A stretch of DNA of 6,621 nt from Aquificaceae bacterium (lineage in GTDB: Bacteria; Aquificota; Aquificia; Aquificales; Aquificaceae). Position 1 is the stretch's first letter; the number at the start of each line of letters is the position of its first letter. A program made the translations under genes and the position numbers. Below are positions 1 to 5,426 of this stretch, piece after piece. The notes beneath the pieces were generated by a model. The model saw nothing but the letters and a program-made list of their open reading frames with translations, ran no database searches and had not been told where the DNA came from. Location: positions 1 through 6,621 of the forward strand of contig JANWVD010000048.1 of assembly GCA_025057715.1 (NCBI GenBank). Direction: 5' to 3'.

Positions 1-300
1 AACAGAGTAACGGTAAATAGCATCATGCTTCCTTGCTGCGCAAGTATAAAGCCTCTTATGCCAGATATCAAAATAGTCGCAAGAGCCGAAGATAGCGCCA
101 AATCAAACCAAGATAACTACACTCTTTTAATAGCAGAGCATATAGCCTCTCAAAGCGGTGGCTACTTTTGCCTTGCAGGGACATGCGTCTTTTGGGATAA
201 CTACTCTATTAGTCTCTATGACAACCTTCCATTTTCACTCCAGATGCTAATTCATCATCCACCCCTAAGAGAGTCCAAGACCGTGAGGTTAGACCTCTAA
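1..300 (+). CDS. 3' end of an unrecognised protein (5' truncated by window edge)
   Basis: The frame is open from the first base to a TAA at 298-300, giving at least 99 residues, so the real start probably lies outside the window; the internal ATG at 25 has no convincing SD. I do not recognise the family. The visible part is soluble-looking, with four cysteines in two close groups (a CC pair near residues 13-14 and a C-x4-C near residues 59-64) and no membrane segment. The last 20 residues are rich in His, Pro and Arg. Codon use (AGA/AGG Arg, ATA Ile) matches the neighbouring genes, which supports real coding. The gene converges on the membrane-protein gene, and its stop codon lies inside a perfect 7-bp hairpin. 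A cysteine-paired secreted or pilin-like protein is possible, but that is a guess. Confidence 0.5.
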   Translation, partial: NRVTVNSIMLPCCASIKPLMPDIKIVARAEDSAKSNQDNYTLLIAEHIASQSGGYFCLAGTCVFWDNYSISLYDNLPFSLQMLIHHPPLRESKTVRLDL

Positions 301-303
301 CCT
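286..303. other. Perfect 7-bp inverted repeat over the stop codon
   Basis: AGGTTAG (286-292), a 4-nt loop ACCT, then CTAACCT (297-303). The upstream gene's TAA (298-300) sits in the right arm. No T-run follows on either strand, so it is not a canonical intrinsic terminator. It may still stall or protect the 3' end of the + strand transcript. Confidence 0.45.
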
Positions 304-308
304 AAAGC

Positions 309-326
309 AAAAAAGCTAAAATTAGC
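309..326 (-). terminator. Weak intrinsic terminator of the membrane-protein gene
   Basis: On the minus strand GCTAATTTTAGC can fold into a 4-5 bp stem and is followed at once by six T residues (314-309). It lies 26 nt beyond the stop codon of the minus-strand gene. The stem is short and AT-rich, so termination may be partial. The rest of the 301-352 gap contains two copies of a CTTTGC-type word and no gene. Confidence 0.4.
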
Positions 327-352
327 GCATAGAGCAAAGGTAGGCAAAGGTT

Positions 353-1597
353 CTAATATGCATTCTCTTTAAGCTTAAGCGCAAAAGTGGCGCTAGCTAT
401 GGCAAGGTAATTGACAATATAGAAAAAGATAGCCACTGATAGAGGTATTGTAATAATCAAAATTATCAAAAGCAAAGCTAATAAACCAAGCATGCTGACA
501 ATTAAAAACCACATCATACCGAGCTTGAAGTATTCGCCGCTAAATGCGTTTTTAAATCCCTTAGGGACAAGAAAGGGATATAAGCCAGCAAAAAACCCGC
601 TTGATAGACTAAGACCGCCAGAAATTGCTTTTGCAAACATAAGAGGGACTACATAGAAGTAATAAGCGACAAAGAAAAGAGCAACTATTACTCCAAACAA
701 AATACCAATAACGCCAAAGACGCCTATGGCTGCAAGAGCCCCCTCTTCGCTGCGAATTCCTTGACCAAGAGCAAAAATAAGACCAGTTCCCCCAAATACC
801 AAAATGAGTATCAAAATGATTAAGAAAAAAGCTATCAAAAATAAAATAGTAACAATAAAAGAACCAATATACAAGCCAGTAGCTGGGGCAAAATAATTCC
901 ACATATCAGAAAAGTTAAGTTTAACATTACCATTTCTATCCTTCATATACGCAGATGATATGCAAAAAACCACGGAATAATGGTAAATCGAGCTGAAAAT
1001 GCTTCCAAGCACGCCCACAATCGGCAATAATGACAATCCAAGAAACACAACAGAGAACAGAAAATAAAATAAGTAAAACGGTACGTTCTGTTTGAGAATT
1101 CTCCAGCTAAGGCTGAAAATGTCACTATCCCCTTTTTTAGAATCGCTTTCAGAGCTTAAAAACACTTTAACCTCAAAAAATGGATATTCTTTTAATTTTT
1201 GCGAGAGGTCCCTTGCCTTTTCGGGGGTTAAATTTAAAATTAATGGTTCTCCTTTTTTAAAAGTCTCCTCGCAATTTGGAATGTTAAGTTTGGTTAAAGA
1301 AGAAATAATTCCACATCCAGAGTCTGGCTTTACTAAGGATGCATCCTTTAGCCTTATCATAACTATAGCAGATTCACTTTCGTTATTTTGCAATATTTCA
1401 CAATATAAGAAGGTATTCTTTTCCGTAAAAGAAATCAGCTTTTTGACTTTACTTTCTTCAATGTCTGCTTCAACAAAACCATTTTGTCTTAAATTTTCTT
1501 GGCAGTTTTCTATATTGATGCCTAATTTGTCTGATAAAATCTCACAAACGAAGTCAGGGGAAACATTTTTGTCCCTCAAAAAGATTTTCACCTTCAT
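353..1597 (-). CDS. Unassigned polytopic membrane protein with a duplicated N-terminal domain
   Basis: 414 residues. I do not recognise the family. Residues 1-150 are soluble and hold two similar units of about 70 residues (about 1-70 and 78-147). Around the shared motif N-I-x-N-C-x-E (28-34 and 105-111) the units align without gaps at an offset of 77. Each unit reads as strand, helix, helix, strand, helix, strand, the element order of the L7/L12 C-terminal/ClpS type fold; that comparison is by eye. After a charged linker (150-160) come about five or six membrane segments, near 172-199, 202-217, 240-270, 286-318, 360-386 and 387-408. No signal peptide is visible, so the N-domains probably face the cytoplasm. 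The start is supported by GAGGTG (1610-1605) 7 nt upstream. The gene is probably monocistronic and shares a divergent promoter region with serA. The membrane part could belong to a broad DUF of integral membrane proteins. No function is proposed. Confidence 0.85.
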   Translation of the reverse strand: MKVKIFLRDKNVSPDFVCEILSDKLGINIENCQENLRQNGFVEADIEESKVKKLISFTEKNTFLYCEILQNNESESAIVMIRLKDASLVKPDSGCGIISSLTKLNIPNCEETFKKGEPLILNLTPEKARDLSQKLKEYPFFEVKVFLSSESDSKKGDSDIFSLSWRILKQNVPFYLFYFLFSVVFLGLSLLPIVGVLGSIFSSIYHYSVVFCISSAYMKDRNGNVKLNFSDMWNYFAPATGLYIGSFIVTILFLIAFFLIILILILVFGGTGLIFALGQGIRSEEGALAAIGVFGVIGILFGVIVALFFVAYYFYVVPLMFAKAISGGLSLSSGFFAGLYPFLVPKGFKNAFSGEYFKLGMMWFLIVSMLGLLALLLIILIITIPLSVAIFFYIVNYLAIASATFALKLKENAY

Positions 1598-1613
1598 AGC
1601 CTCTCACCTCTCT

Positions 1614-1650
1614 TTGAAAACTTATTATATCATGTGGTATACTAACCAAA
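1614..1650 (+). promoter_or_regulatory. serA promoter, predicting a leaderless transcript
   Basis: TTGAAA (1614-1619), an 18-bp spacer, and the extended -10 TGGTATACT with TATACT at 1638-1643. A start 7 nt after the -10 falls at about 1650, one base before the serA ATG at 1651. The sequence between the -10 and ATG has no SD. The -35 overlaps the predicted start region of the opposing promoter, so RNA polymerase probably cannot occupy both. Confidence 0.7.
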
Positions 1651-1651
1651 A
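1617..1651 (-). promoter_or_regulatory. Extended -10 promoter of the membrane-protein gene
   Basis: On the minus strand TGATATAAT (1632-1624) is a perfect extended -10 element. The -35 is poor (TTTTGG, 1651-1646, 16-bp spacer), as is common for extended -10 promoters. The predicted start near 1617 gives a leader of about 20 nt holding the SD GAGGTG. The element faces the serA promoter across 8 bp. Confidence 0.65.
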
Positions 1652-3237
1652 TGCATAAGGTTTTGGTTACGGACCCAATATCAAAGCGCGCGCTTGAGCT
1701 ATTAGAAAAGCAAGAAGATATAGCGCTTACAAATTTACCAGACATCTCATTTGAAGAGCTTATAAAGATAGTCTCAGACTTTGATTGCATTATAACAAGA
1801 AGCAGAACACCAGTTAACAAAGAGCTCCTTGAACGTGCAACCTCCCTACGCGTTGTTGGAAGAGCGGGCGTCGGGGTTGATAATGTGGACATAGAATTTG
1901 CTACCCTTAGGGGGGTGCTGGTTGTAAACACCCCGGGCGCAAACACCATAGGTGCAACAGAGCTCACGATATCTCACATGCTAAATGTATATAGACAAGC
2001 GCATAGGGCTCACCAAAGCCTCCTTGAAGGAAGGTGGGAAAGAAAATACCTAATGGGCAACGAGCTATACGGCAAAAAGCTTGGCATCATAGGACTTGGA
2101 AACATTGGCTCGCAAGTGGCAATAAGGGCAAAAGCCTTTGGCATGGATGTTTATGCATATGACCCTTACATACAGGATGAAAAAGCAGAGCGTTTGGGGG
2201 TTATAAGAATCTCTTCCCTTGACGAAATGCTAAGGATTGTGGATATTTTAACTATCCACGCACCGCTTACGCACGAAACAAAGAATATGATAACCGAGCG
2301 GGAGTTTTCTTTGATGAAAGATGGCGCAGTTTTAATCAACTGCGCAAGAGGTGGAATAGTAAATGATGAAGATTTAATTAACGCCTTAGAGAGTAAAAAA
2401 CTATCAGGCGTTGGATTGGATGTTTTTTCCATAGAGCCGCCAAGGCAGGAATTTATAGAGAGGATAAAAAAGTTTGAAAATGTCTCGCTTTCCCCGCACA
2501 TTGGTGCAAATACCTATGAATCACAAGAAAATGTGGGGATAGTAGTAGTCCAGCAGGTCCTAAAAGCCCTAAGAGGTCAAACTCCTGAGTATTTAGTTAA
2601 TGCACCTTTTCCTGATTTATCCGCTTTGAGCATTGCAAAGCCTCATATAGACCTCGCTTATAAGATGGGTAAGTTTTTCCATCAATGGGCTAAGGAAGGA
2701 CTAAAAGACTTAGAGCTTGAGGTAAAAGGCGAATTTGTAAATTATGCAGACGCTTTAGCCTCTGGTGTGTTATTTGGTCTTTTAGAAGATATGGTAGAGT
2801 TTCCCGTAAATTTAATCAATGCAGGATATGTAGCCAAAGACGTGGGAATAAAGCTAAGTTTACACAAGGAAGATAGCCCCGGGGATTACAAAGGTCTCAT
2901 AAAGCTAAAATCAAAAAGCAAAAATAAGCTCGTTGCTGGCACTGTGCTTGAAGGTCATTTGCTTAGGCTTGTACAAATTGATAGCTACAGGGTTGACCTC
3001 GAGCCTGTGGGAACGCTCCTATGCTTTGAAAATAGAGATGTCCCAGGCGTTATAGGGTCAGTTGGCACAATACTTGGCAAAGCTGGTATTAACATAGCAG
3101 GATTTCGCTTAGGCAGGCAAAAGCGAGGTGGCATTGCTCTTGGCATTCTCACCCTTGACGAACCAGCGCCGGAAGAGGTGCTAACTGAGCTTAGGAAGCT
3201 CCCAAACCTCCTTGAGCTTACGCAGGTTTCAATGTGA
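1651..3237 (+). CDS. serA: D-3-phosphoglycerate dehydrogenase, long form with ACT domain
   Basis: Oxidises 3-phosphoglycerate to 3-phosphohydroxypyruvate with NAD+, the first step of serine synthesis, in the cytoplasm. It has 528 residues, normal for the long form. The split substrate-binding domain is at about 1-98 and 290-318. The Rossmann domain between them carries G-L-G-N-I-G (148-153) and the NAD-ribose acidic residue D171. The family catalytic residues are present: R233 in CARGG, E262 in IEPP and H283 in SPHIGA. A VNAPF junction (316-320) leads into an intervening ASB-type domain (about 320-450). A C-terminal ACT domain (about 454-528) is the usual site of serine feedback, so allosteric control is expected from family knowledge. 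The start is fixed: the N-terminus matches the family, and no ATG, GTG or TTG occurs in frame between it and the TGA at 1615. No SD precedes it. gmk follows with a 4-nt overlap. Confidence 0.97.
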   Translation: MHKVLVTDPISKRALELLEKQEDIALTNLPDISFEELIKIVSDFDCIITRSRTPVNKELLERATSLRVVGRAGVGVDNVDIEFATLRGVLVVNTPGANTIGATELTISHMLNVYRQAHRAHQSLLEGRWERKYLMGNELYGKKLGIIGLGNIGSQVAIRAKAFGMDVYAYDPYIQDEKAERLGVIRISSLDEMLRIVDILTIHAPLTHETKNMITEREFSLMKDGAVLINCARGGIVNDEDLINALESKKLSGVGLDVFSIEPPRQEFIERIKKFENVSLSPHIGANTYESQENVGIVVVQQVLKALRGQTPEYLVNAPFPDLSALSIAKPHIDLAYKMGKFFHQWAKEGLKDLELEVKGEFVNYADALASGVLFGLLEDMVEFPVNLINAGYVAKDVGIKLSLHKEDSPGDYKGLIKLKSKSKNKLVAGTVLEGHLLRLVQIDSYRVDLEPVGTLLCFENRDVPGVIGSVGTILGKAGINIAGFRLGRQKRGGIALGILTLDEPAPEEVLTELRKLPNLLELTQVSM

Positions 3238-3848
3238 GTATATACATCCTTTCCGCACCATCAGGAGCAGGAAAGACAACGGTCAGCAACGAATTTTTAA
3301 GTAAGGTCAATACCATAAAACGCGTCATAACAGTCACAACCCGCAAACCGAGGGAAGGTGAGGAAAATAACAAGGATTATATTTTCATAAGCAAAGAAAG
3401 TTTCTTGAAAAAAATACAAGAGGGTGCGTTTTTAGAATACGCAGAGGTTTATGGAAACCTATATGGGACACCAAAAGACCAAGTAGAATCAAACGAAAGC
3501 CAAGGGATTGATTCTCTATTAGTCATAGATGTGCAAGGCGCGAGGTCAATTAGGAATATATACACTGATTGCATAAGCATCTTCTTACTTCCACCGAGCA
3601 TTGAGGCGTTGCTTGATAGGATGAAAAAAAGAGGCTCAGAGGACGAAAATCTTGAATTAAGAATAAAAAAGGTCAAAGAAGAAATATGTGCGTTATCAGA
3701 ATTTGATTATGTAATAGTAAACGATAATATTAAAACATGCGTCGAGGAATTAATCACTATCTACAAAGCCAGCAAGCTAACCACAAAAGAATTTTTAAAA
3801 AATCCGAGGGTTGTTGACCCTCAGATGATGTCAATTTTTAAAGCTTAA
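3234..3848 (+). CDS. gmk: Guanylate kinase
   Basis: Transfers phosphate from ATP to GMP (or dGMP) to form GDP in the cytoplasm, an essential step of nucleotide synthesis. It has 204 residues. The P-loop is S-G-A-G-K-T-T (10-16). The GMP-binding segment T-T-R-K-P-R-E-G-E (35-43) is followed by D-Y-I-F, then E-Y-A-E-V-Y-G-N-L-Y-G-T in the nucleotide-monophosphate domain. The lid segment R-G-S-E-D-E-N has the usual downstream arginine. The core ends near residue 180; about 24 further residues form a tail that also encodes the terminator of the opposite gene. The GTG start overlaps the serA stop (GTGA), with a weak AGGT SD at 3224-3227, 6 nt away. Translation is therefore probably coupled to serA, and gmk shares its transcript. 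The pairing with serA, rather than with yicC or rpoZ, is unusual compared with well-known gene orders. Confidence 0.96.
   Translation: MSIYILSAPSGAGKTTVSNEFLSKVNTIKRVITVTTRKPREGEENNKDYIFISKESFLKKIQEGAFLEYAEVYGNLYGTPKDQVESNESQGIDSLLVIDVQGARSIRNIYTDCISIFLLPPSIEALLDRMKKRGSEDENLELRIKKVKEEICALSEFDYVIVNDNIKTCVEELITIYKASKLTTKEFLKNPRVVDPQMMSIFKA
3797..3824 (-). terminator. Intrinsic terminator of the SCP2-like gene, inside gmk
   Basis: On the minus strand CTGAGGGT (3824-3817), loop CAACA, ACCCTCGG (3811-3804) form an 8-bp stem with one U-G pair. One A follows, then six T residues (3802-3797). It starts 27 nt after the stop codon of the minus-strand gene. In the other direction the same DNA encodes gmk residues about 188-197. 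On the + strand no T-run follows closely, so the orientation is clear. Confidence 0.75.
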
Positions 3849-3852
3849 GCTT
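3841..3852. repeat. 12-bp perfect palindrome holding both convergent stop codons
   Basis: AAGCTTAAGCTT equals its own reverse complement. The gmk TAA (3846-3848) lies within it, and the opposing TAA (3853-3851) lies at its right edge; the two genes are separated by 2 bp. There is no loop or T-run, so it is not a terminator. It may simply reflect compact convergent packing. Confidence 0.5.
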
Positions 3853-4333
3853 AAGGGCATTTAGAGCTATCTGATTGTTGGTCTATTAAGTCAAGGAAAG
3901 CCTCAAAAGGTCCCATGTTTTTCATAGCAACGCCCCTTGGTCCTTCGAATTTGAGTCTGTTTGTCATCATTGCCTTCATAGGACCATATGCCTTAGCGCC
4001 CATCTCGAGCCATCTTGAAGTTTGGGCATACATCAGAAAATCATCTTTAGAGCGTTGGTCTTTGGCAAAGCCGCCATAAACGCACCTTGCTTTAGAATCT
4101 TCGTTCTTTATAGTAAGCTGAATTTGCTTAGAGTTTGGACAATCTTCGCGATACAAGAAAAGCTTACGCTCTGCTATTTGAGACCAGCTTTCGCTTTTAC
4201 CGAGATTATCAACAAGTTGAGGCGTTTTGTTCCAAGCATCACATAGCATCTTGGCATAAACATCATCCATAAATATGGCATTAGCTTTACCTATGCCAAT
4301 AACCAACAGAGTTATGACAATAGCTTTTCGCAT
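3851..4333 (-). CDS. Secreted SCP2-like (sterol carrier protein 2 type) lipid-binding protein
   Basis: Probably an exported small lipid- or hydrophobe-binding protein. With the ATG at 4333 it has 160 residues. A classical signal peptide is seen: MRK, a hydrophobic core ITLLVIGIG, and a cleavage site after A-N-A at residue 19. The segment near residues 118-148 (GPMKAMM, RLKFEGP, VAMKNMGPFEAF) resembles the end of SCP2 domains, where a 'lower-limit, K-I/F-x-G, AMK' pattern is typical; this is recognition by eye. The mature protein has four cysteines (C31, C65, C84, C159), which could form two disulfides outside the cytoplasm. A longer reading from the ATG at 4363 would begin inside the -10 box and destroy the signal peptide, whereas GAGG (4342-4339) sits 5 nt before 4333. 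The gene diverges from the peroxiredoxin gene, and its ligand is unknown. Confidence in secretion is higher than in the SCP2 assignment. Confidence 0.75.
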   Translation of the reverse strand: MRKAIVITLLVIGIGKANAIFMDDVYAKMLCDAWNKTPQLVDNLGKSESWSQIAERKLFLYREDCPNSKQIQLTIKNEDSKARCVYGGFAKDQRSKDDFLMYAQTSRWLEMGAKAYGPMKAMMTNRLKFEGPRGVAMKNMGPFEAFLDLIDQQSDSSKCP

Positions 4334-4345
4334 GTCAACCTCTTG
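4334..4345 (-). promoter_or_regulatory. Short leader and RBS fixing the start of the SCP2-like gene
   Basis: On the minus strand the predicted 12-nt leader reads CAAGAGGTTGAC and ends directly at the ATG at 4333. GAGG is 5 nt from the start. This decides against the upstream in-frame ATG at 4363. Confidence 0.6.
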
Positions 4346-4351
4346 GAAGAA

Positions 4352-4381
4352 ATTATAATCCATAAATCAATGCAAACTCAA
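4352..4381 (-). promoter_or_regulatory. Promoter of the SCP2-like gene
   Basis: On the minus strand TTGAGT (4381-4376), an 18-bp spacer and a perfect TATAAT (4357-4352) form a sigma-70 type promoter. Transcription would begin near 4345. Confidence 0.65.
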
Positions 4382-4422
4382 AAACTTTTTAATAGGGCTA
4401 TAAGAAATAATAACTTTCTAAC

Positions 4423-4444
4423 TCTCTTAAAGAGAATAATTCTC
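4423..4444. promoter_or_regulatory. Fur/PerR-like operator of three alternating half-sites
   Basis: Two perfect 6-1-6 palindromes overlap here: TCTCTT-A-AAGAGA (4423-4435) and GAGAAT-A-ATTCTC (4432-4444). They share GAGA, so half-sites start every 9 bp (4423, 4432, 4441). The second, read as a 7-1-7 site, matches 11 of 14 defined positions of the classical Fur/PerR pattern TGATAAT-n-ATTATCA. It ends 2 bp before the peroxiredoxin -35 box, where a bound protein would hinder RNA polymerase. Which regulator binds is inferred; no fur or perR gene is in the window. Confidence 0.6.
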
Positions 4445-4446
4445 AT

Positions 4447-4475
4447 TTGACAAAAATTATAAGTAGGGATAAAAT
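4447..4475 (+). promoter_or_regulatory. Strong sigma-70 promoter of the peroxiredoxin operon
   Basis: A perfect TTGACA (4447-4452), a 17-bp spacer and TAAAAT (4470-4475). Transcription would begin near 4482, leaving a leader of about 14 nt that is almost entirely the SD AAGGAGGT (4483-4490), placed 6 nt (from GGAGG) before ATG. Confidence 0.8.
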
Positions 4476-4495
4476 TTAATTTAAGGAGGTAACAG

Positions 4496-5167
4496 ATGGA
4501 ACAAGCAGTCAACATGCCACGCATTGGGGACGAAGCGCCTTGCTTTGAAGCACAAACCACAATGGGAAACATCAAGTTTCCTGAAGACTTCAAGGGGCAA
4601 TGGGTGGTCTTCTTCTCTCACCCAGCGGACTTTACGCCAGTTTGCACAACAGAGTTCATGGGCTTTGCAAAGCTCAACGAAGAGTTCAAAAAGCGTAATG
4701 TCCAACTCTTGGGTCTAAGCATTGATAGCAACTTCTCTCACATTGCCTGGGTTATGAACATCAAGGAAAAGATGGGCGTTGAAATACCATTCCCGATAAT
4801 TGCCGATATCGACGCCAAAGTAGCAAGGCTATACGGCATGCTTCACCCAGGGGAAAGCGCAACCGTTACCGTAAGAGCAGTATTCGTCATTGACCCAAAC
4901 GGCAAAATAAGGGCAATCATATACTACCCACTCACAACCGGAAGAAACATGAGAGAAATCCTAAGGCTCATCGACGCTCTTCAGACAGCTGACAAAAACG
5001 GCGTTGCAACGCCCGCCGATTGGGTGCCAAATCCACAAACATGGGAATACACAGAAGAGAACACCAAGGTCATAGTCCCACCGCCAACAACCTACGAAGA
5101 CGCCGTTAAAAGACTCAGCGAAAACTACGAGTGCAAAGACTGGTATTTTTGCAAAAAGGTGCTTTAG
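4496..5167 (+). CDS. Peroxiredoxin, Prx6/archaeal ApTPx-like group
   Basis: Reduces hydrogen peroxide and organic hydroperoxides at a reactive cysteine in the cytoplasm. It has 223 residues, longer than AhpC, with the extended C-terminal domain of the Prx6/1-Cys group. The active-site segment is S-H-P-A-D-F-T-P-V-C-T-T-E-F, with peroxidatic C50 and its T47 and H42; R127 is the likely conserved active-site arginine. The tail has C213 and C219 in a C-x5-C spacing, matching the C207/C213 pair of the Aeropyrum pernix thiol peroxidase, so a resolving disulfide like that enzyme's is likely. The start has an ideal SD. Codons suggest high expression: 10 of 12 Asn are AAC and 6 of 7 Tyr are TAC. The gene sits behind a near-perfect promoter with a Fur/PerR-like operator and is the first gene of a two-gene operon. 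The electron donor is not visible. Confidence 0.95.
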   Translation: MEQAVNMPRIGDEAPCFEAQTTMGNIKFPEDFKGQWVVFFSHPADFTPVCTTEFMGFAKLNEEFKKRNVQLLGLSIDSNFSHIAWVMNIKEKMGVEIPFPIIADIDAKVARLYGMLHPGESATVTVRAVFVIDPNGKIRAIIYYPLTTGRNMREILRLIDALQTADKNGVATPADWVPNPQTWEYTEENTKVIVPPPTTYEDAVKRLSENYECKDWYFCKKVL

Positions 5168-5395
5168 ATGTCTTCCTGCGTCCAACCAGACGGAAAGCCA
5201 ACCCAGCGAGCCATTGAGATGCTAAAGCTAATTAACCAAAAACCCACGATATCAGACCAAGAACTATCAACAATCTTACAAAGACCGCTTTTCCAGATTC
5301 GCGCATCCTTAAGGGAACTCGAATCCGCAGGCTTTATCAAAAAGCAAGACGATGGCTTTGACTTAACAAAAAAGGCTAAGGATGTTATTTCCTAA
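5168..5395 (+). CDS. Small winged-helix DNA-binding protein
   Basis: 75 residues, probably a transcription regulator acting on DNA in the cytoplasm. The order is helix 1 (about 12-24), helix 2 (29-38, SDQELSTILQ), recognition helix (41-54, with R45, R49 and E50) and a wing (55-66, IKKQDDGFDLT), a MarR/ArsR-like winged helix. It lacks the outer helices that usually make dimers, so it may dimerise otherwise or work with a partner. A single cysteine, C4, lies in the N-terminal arm and could sense redox state; that is inference. The ATG touches the peroxiredoxin TAG with no gap, and AAGGTG (5156-5161) inside that gene serves as SD at 6 nt, so translation is probably coupled. The two proteins are therefore made together, and control of the peroxide response is a reasonable but untested role. 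Confidence 0.85.
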   Translation: MSSCVQPDGKPTQRAIEMLKLINQKPTISDQELSTILQRPLFQIRASLRELESAGFIKKQDDGFDLTKKAKDVIS

Positions 5396-5397
5396 AC

Positions 5398-5426
5398 CCG
5401 CCCCCTACGGGGGCGGATTTTTATTT
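5398..5426 (+). terminator. Strong intrinsic terminator of the prx operon
   Basis: CCGCCCCC (5398-5405), loop TAC, GGGGGCGG (5409-5416), then ATTTTTATTT. It lies 2 nt after the winged-helix stop. On the minus strand the same stem begins 4 nt beyond the sucD stop (5423-5421) but is followed only by GTTT, so it may give partial termination for sucD. Confidence 0.9.

Noticed and set aside
1642..1652. Ten-base word TAACCAAAAT shared with 6281-6290 in sucD
   Set aside because: One copy is in a promoter and the other in coding sequence; a shared 10-mer is expected by chance in AT-rich DNA.
1092..1658. 188-codon open frame on the plus strand antisense to the membrane-protein gene
   Set aside because: It lies opposite the N-domain coding region, has no SD, and runs into the serA start. 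The minus-strand protein has clear domain structure and a good SD.
1554..1967. 137-codon minus-strand frame across the serA start
   Set aside because: Low-complexity Ser/Thr-rich translation opposite a well-conserved serA sequence; it would also span both promoters.
3806..3839. The gmk-tail hairpin read as a plus-strand terminator for serA-gmk
   Set aside because: The T-run on the plus strand starts about 12 nt after the stem, too far for a standard intrinsic terminator. No plus-strand terminator for gmk was found.
4334..4363. Ten-residue N-terminal extension of the SCP2-like protein from the ATG at 4363
   Set aside because: It overlaps the TATAAT box, lacks an SD and would hide the signal peptide; the start at 4333 fits better.
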